This document shows, piece by piece, positions 14,551 to 20,128 of a stretch of 20,128 nt of DNA. Source of the stretch: Clostridiales bacterium. GTDB taxonomy: Bacteria > Bacillota > Clostridia > Lachnospirales > Lachnospiraceae. The stretch covers positions 1 to 20,128 of the forward strand of contig JAJUHH010000010.1 of the NCBI GenBank assembly GCA_029267975.1, in the 5' to 3' direction. The position numbers and the translations under genes are program-made. How positions within the stretch are numbered: the first letter of the stretch is position 1; every line of letters begins with the position of its first letter. The notes beneath the pieces were generated by a model that saw only the letters and a program-made list of their open reading frames with translations, ran no database searches and had not been told where the DNA came from.

Positions 14551-15711
14551 TTATTCTGCAGAAACGTATGAACCGTCCTTGATCACTACAGCTCTGGGAG
14601 CTTTGTTAACTTCACCTGTTTCGGACCAGGTCATGCCTGCACCGGTAAGACCGTCAACAGTAATCTGAGTCATAGCGCCTCTTAAAGCATCACCAAGCTC
14701 GGATACGCTCATACTAGGCTTAGCACCGCTCTTCTCGATTGCTGCCTTGATGATGTAGATTGCATCATAAGCATCCGCTGCGAACTGGTTCGGTGTATCT
14801 GAGTACTTTTCTTTATAAGCCTTTACAAAAGCGGCAGTCTTCTCATCTGTTGCATCAGCAGCGAAAGGAGTTAAGAGCATTACACCTTCAGCTAAGGTAG
14901 TATCAAAGTTTTCAACGGTGAGAATACCGTCAAGACCGTCACAGCCGAAGAAGATAGGCTTGTAATCCAGGGCTGCTGCCTGGGTTAAGATCAGCGCTGC
15001 TTCATTATAGTAAATAGGTAAGAACACCAGCTCTGCTCCGGCATCCTTTGCCTTCTGAAGCTGAACGGAGAAATCTGTCTTACTGTCTGCGGTAAAGGCT
15101 TCTGCTGCCACGATCTCAAAATTCTGACCTGCTGCTTCTGCCTTAAACTTCTCGTAAATACCTGAGGAATAGATATCGGAACTATCGTAGATTACAGCAA
15201 CCTTGGATGCCACACCCTTGCTGCCTATGTAATCTGCGGAAGCAATACCCTGGTTAGGATCGGAGAAGCAAACCTGAAATACATTGCCCAAGGCCAATAC
15301 ATCCTTGGAGGATGCGGAAGGGGTCAGCTGGAACATATTATCAGACTTGGTCTTATCAATTACGGATGCACATGCACCGGAGGTAACGGTACCCATAAGG
15401 ATCTTCATACCCTTATCCTTCAGGGTGTTATAAGCATTCACTGCCTTCTCACCATCGGCTTCGTCATCCTCAAATGCAAATTCAATCTTAACGCCGTTAA
15501 TACCACCGGCATCATTAATCTCCTGTACTGCCAACTCTGCAGCATTCTTAACACTCTGTCCATAAATAGCTGCTCCGCCGGTTACCGGGCCAATTCCACC
15601 GATAAAAAACTTATCCCCGCCGGATGATGCCTTGGTACCGCAAGCTGCTAAGCTTGCAACAGCCATACTTGTAACAACAAGCAGACTTACAACTTTCTTT
15701 AATTTCTTCAT
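14551..15711 (-). CDS. livJ: Branched-chain amino acid ABC transporter substrate-binding lipoprotein (LivJ/LivK type)
   Basis: This is the extracellular solute receptor of the importer, 386 residues. The signal peptide has basic residues, a hydrophobic core and the lipobox SLAAC, with the lipidated cysteine at Cys24, so it is tethered to the outer face of the membrane. The mature protein is a periplasmic-binding-protein type I fold; the ligand-binding segment TSGACAS is at 110-116 and SASSKDV follows. AGGAGG lies 7 bases before the ATG at 15711. A consensus promoter and a structured leader precede it, making it the first gene of the liv operon. The ligand is likely leucine, isoleucine or valine, but other amino acids or small amides are possible for this family. 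Confidence 0.93.
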   Translation of the reverse strand: MKKLKKVVSLLVVTSMAVASLAACGTKASSGGDKFFIGGIGPVTGGAAIYGQSVKNAAELAVQEINDAGGINGVKIEFAFEDDEADGEKAVNAYNTLKDKGMKILMGTVTSGACASVIDKTKSDNMFQLTPSASSKDVLALGNVFQVCFSDPNQGIASADYIGSKGVASKVAVIYDSSDIYSSGIYEKFKAEAAGQNFEIVAAEAFTADSKTDFSVQLQKAKDAGAELVFLPIYYNEAALILTQAAALDYKPIFFGCDGLDGILTVENFDTTLAEGVMLLTPFAADATDEKTAAFVKAYKEKYSDTPNQFAADAYDAIYIIKAAIEKSGAKPSMSVSELGDALRGAMTQITVDGLTGAGMTWSETGEVNKAPRAVVIKDGSYVSAE

Positions 15712-15731
15712 AAAATGTCCTCCTGTCTCTT

Positions 15732-15746
15732 GGATTTCTGAAATCC
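15732..15746. promoter_or_regulatory. Perfect 15-base palindrome in the livJ leader (CodY-like core)
   Basis: GGATTTCAGAAATCC (minus strand) is a perfect 7-1-7 palindrome about 20 bases before the livJ start. Its ATTTCAGAAAT core resembles the centre of the CodY box, but only 9 of 15 consensus positions match. Branched-chain amino-acid uptake is a classical CodY target, which is the reason to mention it. Confidence 0.35.
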
Positions 15747-15829
15747 TCTACTTATAGGTATAAATAAAGCGCTCCCAGCGACTGCAGACAAATGTCCGCT
15801 CTGTACGAACGCTTTTATTCTTGTTATCT

Positions 15830-15858
15830 ATAATAACCTTGGAGCTGTAATTTGTCAA
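15830..15858 (-). promoter_or_regulatory. SigA promoter of the liv operon
   Basis: TTGACA (15853-15858, perfect) and TATTAT (15830-15835) are 17 bases apart on the minus strand. The leader to livJ is about 110 bases and can fold: outer AAAGCG/CGCTTT arms enclose an inner GACA/TGTC stem around 15772-15813. Confidence 0.85.
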
Positions 15859-15896
15859 TATAAAATATTAATGTAGTAAAGTATTATAACATTACA

Positions 15897-16202
15897 TCAC
15901 TGCAATTCCCCGCCACATTTGTCACAGAACTCCAGGCCCTCCAGTGTAATACCCCCACAGTCAGGACAGACTATCTTGGCAGGCAGGATTTCTCTTTCTA
16001 CAATCTCATATTCCTCCTGGTCATCCTCCTCTGCTGCACTGTCTGTCACAGAGGGAGTATCAATTGGGTCAAATAGCCTCGCATTGCCTCCATCCTGCTG
16101 CTTTGCAATCTGCTCCTGTGCAGGAGAAGGGTCCCTGCTCAATGAAGACCCTTGCTCCTTAGACTGTTTCTTCCTATTTAATAGTGTACTGAATAATGAC
16201 AT
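15897..16202 (-). CDS. Small acidic protein with C-terminal zinc ribbon
   Basis: I do not recognise a named family. The 101-residue product begins with a short segment MSLFSTLLNRKK, continues with a polar, probably disordered middle rich in Ser, Gln, Asp and Glu (about 12-70, including EEDDQEEYE), and ends in a zinc ribbon with CPDC at 79-82 and CDKC at 93-96. The two Cys pairs are each followed by GG, as in rubredoxin-knuckle type ribbons. The ATG at 16202 has GGTAGG six bases upstream; a GTG two codons earlier is the alternative. It lies 67 bases after clpX on the same strand with no terminator seen, so it is probably co-transcribed. A role as partner of the ClpX-like unfoldase is speculation. 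Confidence 0.75.
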   Translation of the reverse strand: MSLFSTLLNRKKQSKEQGSSLSRDPSPAQEQIAKQQDGGNARLFDPIDTPSVTDSAAEEDDQEEYEIVEREILPAKIVCPDCGGITLEGLEFCDKCGGELQ

Positions 16203-16269
16203 TGACACCCTACCTTCCCTTTATAGCGAAACTGCTGATTACTTCGCTGCCCTCTGCCTTCCATGTAGA

Positions 16270-17709
16270 TCAGTTGCCAGCAGTAATCATCTTGGGCTTT
16301 GCGCTTCCCCGCATTTCAATCAGGGGAACTCCCTTGCCCTCAATATAATCCCTGGTAATAACCACCCTGCCGATATTCTCGTCCTTGGGGATCTCGTACA
16401 TGATATCCAGCATGATGTCCTCCAGTATGGCCCTTAGGGCTCTGGCTCCGGTTTTCTTCTCCATTGCCTTCTCTGCGATTGCATCAAGGGCATCAGGAGC
16501 AAATTGAAGATCAACCTCATCCATGGCAAGAAGCTTTTGATATTGCTTTAATATAGCATTTCTGGGCTCTTTTAAAACCTTAACCATCATATCCTTAGTG
16601 AGTCCATCCAGGGTGAACATAATAGGCAGTCTTCCCAAAAATTCCGGAATCATACCATATTCCCTCAGATCATCCAGGCTTACCTTCTGCAGGATATTGG
16701 GCTCATTATCGTATTTATCCTTAAGATCGGCATGGAAGCCAATCGAGGACTGTTTATTGAGTCTTGCTTTGATAATCTTATCCAGATCCGGGAATGCGCC
16801 CCCACAGATAAATAAGATATTCTGGGTATTCACAGTCGTTAGCGGTACCATGGCATTCTTGGAGGAAGCCCCCACCGGTACCTCAACATTACTGCCTTCT
16901 AATAATTTCAGAAGTCCCTGCTGCACTGACTCACCGCTGACATCTCTGCTATTAGTATTCCGTTTTTTTGCAATTTTATCAATCTCATCAATAAAAACAA
17001 TACCACGTTCTGCTTTTTCCACATCGTTGCCTGCTGCCTGTAAGAGCTTTGATATTACACTCTCCACATCATCCCCGATATAGCCTGCTTCCGTTAAGGA
17101 GGTGGCATCAGTAATGGCCAGGGGAACATTGAGCAGCTTAGCCAGAGTTTTTACAAGATAGGTCTTACCGCTGCCGGTAGGTCCGATCATCAGCATGTTG
17201 GATTTCTCTATCTCAACCTCGGGATTCGAAGTATCCCCAATCCTTTTATAGTGATTATAAACCGCAACAGAGATTACCTTCTTGGCATGCTCCTGCCCAA
17301 TGATAAAGTCATCTAATTTTGCCTTGATCACATGGGGGGAGGGAATGCTCTTTCGGTCGAAGGCTGGCTGGGGTGCTTTTTCTTCCTCCGGTTTTTTCTT
17401 CTTTAATCTCTGTACATTGGGAATATCATTTTGTAAACCGGACAGATTAATGAGATTTGGATTTATGCCCATCATTTGCATATAAGGATTATCCGGCTGA
17501 TTAATGGTATCAAAGGTCTTCTGCATGCAATCAGCACATATGGTAATCTGATTCGGTATATGAATCATTTTACCCGCCTTGCTTTCCGGACGCCTGCAAA
17601 GATAACAGACCTCCTCGTAGTCAGTATGATCTTTCTGATCCTTATGGCCTTTATGGTCCTTTTGATCCTTATTATCTATATTATAATCATCAAAGTTATT
17701 ACTGCTCAT
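16270..17709 (-). CDS. clpX: ClpX-type AAA+ unfoldase, divergent paralogue
   Basis: ClpX unfolds proteins and feeds them to the ClpP peptidase. The 479-residue product is longer than the usual 410-430. It has a Lys/Asp/His-rich N-tail (13-30), a zinc domain (Cys35, Cys38, Cys58, Cys61), a variable linker (70-125), and an AAA+ module with Walker A GPTGSGKT (176-183), pore loop GYIG (209-212), Walker B FIDEID (239-244), the ClpP-docking IGF (323-325) and sensor-2 GAR (421-423). The zinc-domain context differs from canonical ClpX, and the loop holding RKH in E. coli reads ASSKNAMVP here (281-289). The ATG at 17709 follows GGAGGG by 5 bases. There is no clpP nearby. This suggests a second, specialised ClpX. 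Confidence 0.88.
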   Translation of the reverse strand: MSSNNFDDYNIDNKDQKDHKGHKDQKDHTDYEEVCYLCRRPESKAGKMIHIPNQITICADCMQKTFDTINQPDNPYMQMMGINPNLINLSGLQNDIPNVQRLKKKKPEEEKAPQPAFDRKSIPSPHVIKAKLDDFIIGQEHAKKVISVAVYNHYKRIGDTSNPEVEIEKSNMLMIGPTGSGKTYLVKTLAKLLNVPLAITDATSLTEAGYIGDDVESVISKLLQAAGNDVEKAERGIVFIDEIDKIAKKRNTNSRDVSGESVQQGLLKLLEGSNVEVPVGASSKNAMVPLTTVNTQNILFICGGAFPDLDKIIKARLNKQSSIGFHADLKDKYDNEPNILQKVSLDDLREYGMIPEFLGRLPIMFTLDGLTKDMMVKVLKEPRNAILKQYQKLLAMDEVDLQFAPDALDAIAEKAMEKKTGARALRAILEDIMLDIMYEIPKDENIGRVVITRDYIEGKGVPLIEMRGSAKPKMITAGN

Positions 17710-17784
17710 TTTTACCCTCCACTTTTCTATCATCATCTGTAATAATATTTATTACTAAATTATATGATCCATTTTATATTAGGG

Positions 17785-17813
17785 ATTATATCTTATTGTT
17801 TCTAATCACACAA
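17785..17813 (-). promoter_or_regulatory. Candidate promoter of clpX
   Basis: TATAAT (17785-17790, perfect) is preceded at 17 bases by TTGTGT (17808-17813) on the minus strand. The -35 is weak (3 of 6). The leader would be about 70 bases. The position directly downstream of the htrA terminator fits a new transcript. Confidence 0.55.
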
Positions 17814-17860
17814 GTGTTGAAACTTTAATGTTTTATTAAAATTATATAATCTATTTCAAT

Positions 17861-17893
17861 CAAAAACAGGAGTGCATTCTTATCATGCACTCC
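17861..17893 (-). terminator. Intrinsic terminator of htrA
   Basis: Perfect 9-bp arms GGAGTGCAT and ATGCACTCC enclose a 7-base loop and are followed on the minus strand by TGTTTTTG. It lies about 120 bases past the htrA stop codon. Confidence 0.85.
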
Positions 17894-17910
17894 CATTCCA
17901 TACTTCATTC

Positions 17911-18002
17911 TTGTATTCTCTTAACTCTATTGATATGTTTTATCTTTATTGCCTTGATAGTTTTTATCTTTATTGATCGCTTCTATCTTTACTCAATTGA
18001 TA
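17911..18002. repeat. Imperfect short repeats between the htrA stop and its terminator
   Basis: About four degenerate units of 20-25 bases share a TATCTTTATTG...TTGATA theme on the plus strand (roughly 17911-17935, 17936-17959, 17960-17979, 17980-18002). They lie in the 303-base interval 17710-18012, which otherwise holds the htrA terminator and the clpX promoter. The region is AT-rich and the repeat is loose. Confidence 0.4.
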
Positions 18003-18012
18003 GATATTATTT

Positions 18013-19593
18013 TTACTCAGTATCCTTCAGATTTGGATTCTTACCTAAGATAACCTTGAGGGTGTCTTCCTTATATTCGCTGCCTGTCTTACGCATATAA
18101 GTAATGGTTACTTCTGTCCCCACGCGCTTACTGGTCACATATTCCCTTAATTGTGTGATGGAGGTAATCTCTACACTATCCGCCTTGGTAATAATATCTC
18201 CGGCCAGCAATCCAGCCTTCTGAGCTGCACCGCCCTCCGTTACCTCATTGATAAAGACACCGATGGGCAGATTATAATAGGAAGCAACATCCTCAGTAAC
18301 ATCGTTACCCATGATTCCCAGGTATCCCTGATCCTTTTCCGCCAGGATTTCACGTGTCATCAGTTCATTGATGATCGTAGTTGCTTTGGTAATGGGGATC
18401 GCATATCCCATTCCCTCAACTTCATCGGAAGCATATTTTACGGTATTGATACCGATTACATTACCATTGGTATCAATGAGGCATCCTCCGCTGTTACCAG
18501 GATTAATTGCAGCATCCGTTTGAAGCAGAACCATCTTCCTTGTATTGTAGCCATCTGTCTGGATCTCAACCTCACGGTCCTTTGCACTGATATATCCTAC
18601 GGTTACGGATTGTCCATAACCAAGTGCATTACCGATTGCAATTACCATCTCTCCAACCTTCACTTCATCGGAATTCCCCAGCTTTGCAATGGCGATTGCA
18701 TCCAGCGTGGAAGCCTCTAAGGTAGAAAGGTCTATGGATATCACGGCAAGATCTGCGGCAACATCGGTTCCCTTGATCACTGCGTTCGCTGTACTCGCAT
18801 CGATAAAGGTTACGGTGATGGCAGTCGCCCCTTCCACCACATGGTTGTTGGTTGCCACCAGAAGCTCCTTTTCGTTCTTACCCACGATAAAGCCTGAACC
18901 GCTGCTCTGTACCTCCTGGTCAAAGCGCTGCCCGAACCAGTTCGTGGTCTGTGTGGTGGTACTGCTGATCGATACAACGGACGGCATGGTCTTATCTACG
19001 ATATTGCTGATTGCAGATTTACTCTTTGTTTTTATGACTCCTGGATCGGTATAATTAATTTTATAGCTTATATCCGCGGTGTTATCATTACTTCCGATTA
19101 CTGCAGCATCCGGGTTAACTGCACGGACGATCTGGGCAACTCCTACAAAGGCTAAGCCGGCGATCAGACCAAAGCAAACTGCTTTTCCCAGAAAACGCAG
19201 GCCTTTATGTTCCTTCTTCGGTTTTTTACCGCTAAAATTACTTTGTGGCGTGTTATAATAATTATTCTGGCTGTTCATTCCGGAAGTATTGTAGTTAGAG
19301 CCGCCGTAGTTGCTGCTGCCAGTCCCCTGATGATAATGATAGCCGTTTGCCTGGCTATAATTATGATAGGTGGGATTTGTATATCCACCCATTCGGCCTG
19401 ACTGATCTGAATTATTTCCATAGGAATTATTTTGATAAGAGCCATAAGAATAGGAACTGTTTGGCTGGGAAGCTCTTTGACCGGCACTGCTTGGGATCTG
19501 CTCTGCCCAGAAGCTGTATTGGGGCGGATTGCTTTGACGGTCACCCTTATTACTATTTTCCTGATTTATTTCCTTGTCATCAAACTCTGACAT
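18013..19593 (-). CDS. htrA: Membrane-anchored HtrA/DegP-type serine protease with PDZ domain
   Basis: This S1C-family protease handles misfolded exported proteins. The 526-residue product has a cytoplasmic N-terminal region of about 130 residues, one membrane helix (about 133-156), and an extracellular trypsin-like domain with His251 (NNHVVEG), Asp281 (ADLAVIS) and Ser368 (GNSGG), followed by one PDZ domain (about 420-515). Residues 45-120 are a low-complexity Asn/Gly/Ser/Tyr/Gln-rich tract, just before the basic KKPKKEHK stop-transfer charge. I chose the ATG at 19593, with AAAGGAG 7 bases upstream; an in-frame ATG at 19617 would add eight residues without a clear site. It has its own promoter and terminator and is divergent from the sugar transferase gene. 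Confidence 0.94.
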   Translation of the reverse strand: MSEFDDKEINQENSNKGDRQSNPPQYSFWAEQIPSSAGQRASQPNSSYSYGSYQNNSYGNNSDQSGRMGGYTNPTYHNYSQANGYHYHQGTGSSNYGGSNYNTSGMNSQNNYYNTPQSNFSGKKPKKEHKGLRFLGKAVCFGLIAGLAFVGVAQIVRAVNPDAAVIGSNDNTADISYKINYTDPGVIKTKSKSAISNIVDKTMPSVVSISSTTTQTTNWFGQRFDQEVQSSGSGFIVGKNEKELLVATNNHVVEGATAITVTFIDASTANAVIKGTDVAADLAVISIDLSTLEASTLDAIAIAKLGNSDEVKVGEMVIAIGNALGYGQSVTVGYISAKDREVEIQTDGYNTRKMVLLQTDAAINPGNSGGCLIDTNGNVIGINTVKYASDEVEGMGYAIPITKATTIINELMTREILAEKDQGYLGIMGNDVTEDVASYYNLPIGVFINEVTEGGAAQKAGLLAGDIITKADSVEITSITQLREYVTSKRVGTEVTITYMRKTGSEYKEDTLKVILGKNPNLKDTE

Positions 19594-19641
19594 ATCTATT
19601 CTCCTTTCCGATCTCACTTACCTGTTCTGTTCGGATTCTAT

Positions 19642-19669
19642 TCTATAATATAGCATTAGATTGTGTAAA
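19642..19669 (-). promoter_or_regulatory. Candidate promoter of htrA
   Basis: TTTACA (19664-19669) and TATAGA (19642-19647) are 16 bases apart on the minus strand, leaving a leader of about 40 bases. The sequence is AT-rich, so other -10 placements are possible. Confidence 0.5.
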
Positions 19670-19738
19670 GTCTGTGAATTTATTTAAAATAATGTATGAA
19701 AAGTCTCCTGACTTAAAATAATCTTAAGAAAAATATAG

Positions 19739-19767
19739 TTGTTGAAATCTGTACAATCATGTATTAT
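19739..19767 (+). promoter_or_regulatory. Candidate promoter of the sugar transferase gene
   Basis: TTGTTG (19739-19744) and TATTAT (19762-19767) are 17 bases apart on the plus strand. The start point would lie about 50 bases before the ATG. It faces away from the htrA promoter. Confidence 0.5.
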
Positions 19768-19826
19768 AGTAGAGAAGTTGACCAAAATGCATCATATATG
19801 TAAGGAGTAGTTAAGAAGGTGATTAT

Positions 19827-20128
19827 ATGATTAAAGATAATCAGAAAATGTTCAATCGAGTGCATGTTTTAATGGACGCCTGCATCATCGTCATCGCTTA
19901 CCTGCTGACTTATTACCTGCGATTTGAAAGTCCCTTGATTCATCTTGACTTTTTTAATTTGAATCCGGATACTGGTTTCTATTCATTTCCTGTATATGCC
20001 CGGCGGCTCATTTTTATCGTTCCATTATACCTGTTTATCTATTATTTTACTCATCTTTATACACCGAAGCGCGGAAGGCGCAGATTAGCAGAAGTAGTTA
20101 ACATTGTCCTTGCCAATACCATTGGAAT
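19827..20128 (+). CDS. Undecaprenyl-phosphate sugar phosphotransferase, N-terminal part (runs off the window)
   Basis: The visible 100 codons encode the N-terminal membrane region of a polyprenyl-phosphate glycosyl-1-phosphate transferase of the WbaP/WcaJ type, which starts capsule or exopolysaccharide repeat units by moving a sugar phosphate onto undecaprenyl phosphate. A short basic start (MIKDNQKMFNRVH) is followed by a helix (about 15-31) ending in YYLRFESP, a motif I associate with this family, then a second helix (about 66-82), and LYTPKRGRRR. The catalytic C-terminal domain lies outside the window, so the sugar cannot be judged. AAGAAGGTGA stands 5 bases before the ATG at 19827. It is the only plus-strand gene here and may open a polysaccharide cluster. 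Confidence 0.72.
   Translation, partial: MIKDNQKMFNRVHVLMDACIIVIAYLLTYYLRFESPLIHLDFFNLNPDTGFYSFPVYARRLIFIVPLYLFIYYFTHLYTPKRGRRRLAEVVNIVLANTIG

Noticed and set aside
15712..15823. livJ leader as a T-box or known amino-acid riboswitch
   Set aside because: The leader is only about 110 bases and I could not find the T-box sequence or an antiterminator/terminator pair.
17885..18100. Plus-strand open frame for a hydrophobic 71-residue peptide rich in Phe, Ile and Tyr
   Set aside because: It starts inside the htrA terminator, overlaps the htrA 3' end, has no ribosome binding site and owes its hydrophobicity to the T-rich repeat region.

Overview
This window looks like a chromosomal segment of an anaerobic, low-to-mid GC Firmicute, most likely a Lachnospiraceae-type Clostridium. 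The reasons are the dgt-dnaG-rpoD gene order, strong AGGAGG-type ribosome binding sites, consensus SigA promoters, a FeoA/FeoB/Cys-rich small protein iron cassette, a cytidylate-kinase-like protein of the clostridial type, and the family resemblance of most proteins. The family assignment is inference from remembered protein families; no search was run. Nearly all genes lie on the minus strand, so transcription runs from high to low coordinates. Only the partial gene at the right edge is on the plus strand.

Layout by coordinate. (1) 1-3814: dgt, dnaG and the N-terminal 279 codons of rpoD form a macromolecular-synthesis operon (nucleotide hydrolase, primase, primary sigma factor). (2) 4171-6802: a ferrous iron uptake operon, feoA-feoB-Cys-rich membrane protein. 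It has a perfect TTGACA-17-TATAAT promoter followed directly by a 14/15 match to the 7-1-7 Fur box. (3) 6861-10503: a cytidylate-kinase-like gene, a class I/II aminotransferase, hisC (ATGA overlap) and a single-domain response regulator, closed by a clear intrinsic terminator. (4) 10546-10690: a compact mosaic of palindromes that abuts the livF stop codon. (5) 10691-15858: a complete branched-chain amino-acid type ABC transporter, livJ-livH-livM-livG-livF in transcription order. It has a consensus promoter before livJ, strong hairpins between livJ and livH, and a second candidate promoter plus a 10-bp inverted repeat before livH. (6) 15897-17813: a ClpX-type unfoldase with a divergent zinc domain, followed by a small zinc-ribbon protein. 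(7) 17861-19669: a membrane-anchored HtrA/DegP-type protease with a long N-terminal Asn/Gly/Ser/Tyr-rich tract, then its terminator. (8) 19739-20128: a divergent promoter and the start of a membrane sugar-phosphate transferase of the undecaprenyl-phosphate glucose phosphotransferase type.

Most of the window is housekeeping, transport and proteostasis. No CRISPR array, rRNA, tRNA, prophage or insertion sequence was seen. I found no convincing wholly new system. The best candidates for unexplained biology are the ClpX paralogue with an altered substrate-recognition loop paired with a small zinc-ribbon protein, the palindromic mosaic beside livF, the His-rich insertion in FeoB, and the low-complexity cytoplasmic domain of HtrA.

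For many genes I moved the start codon inward from the longest possible reading frame because a good ribosome binding site supports the internal start. Each case is stated in its entry.
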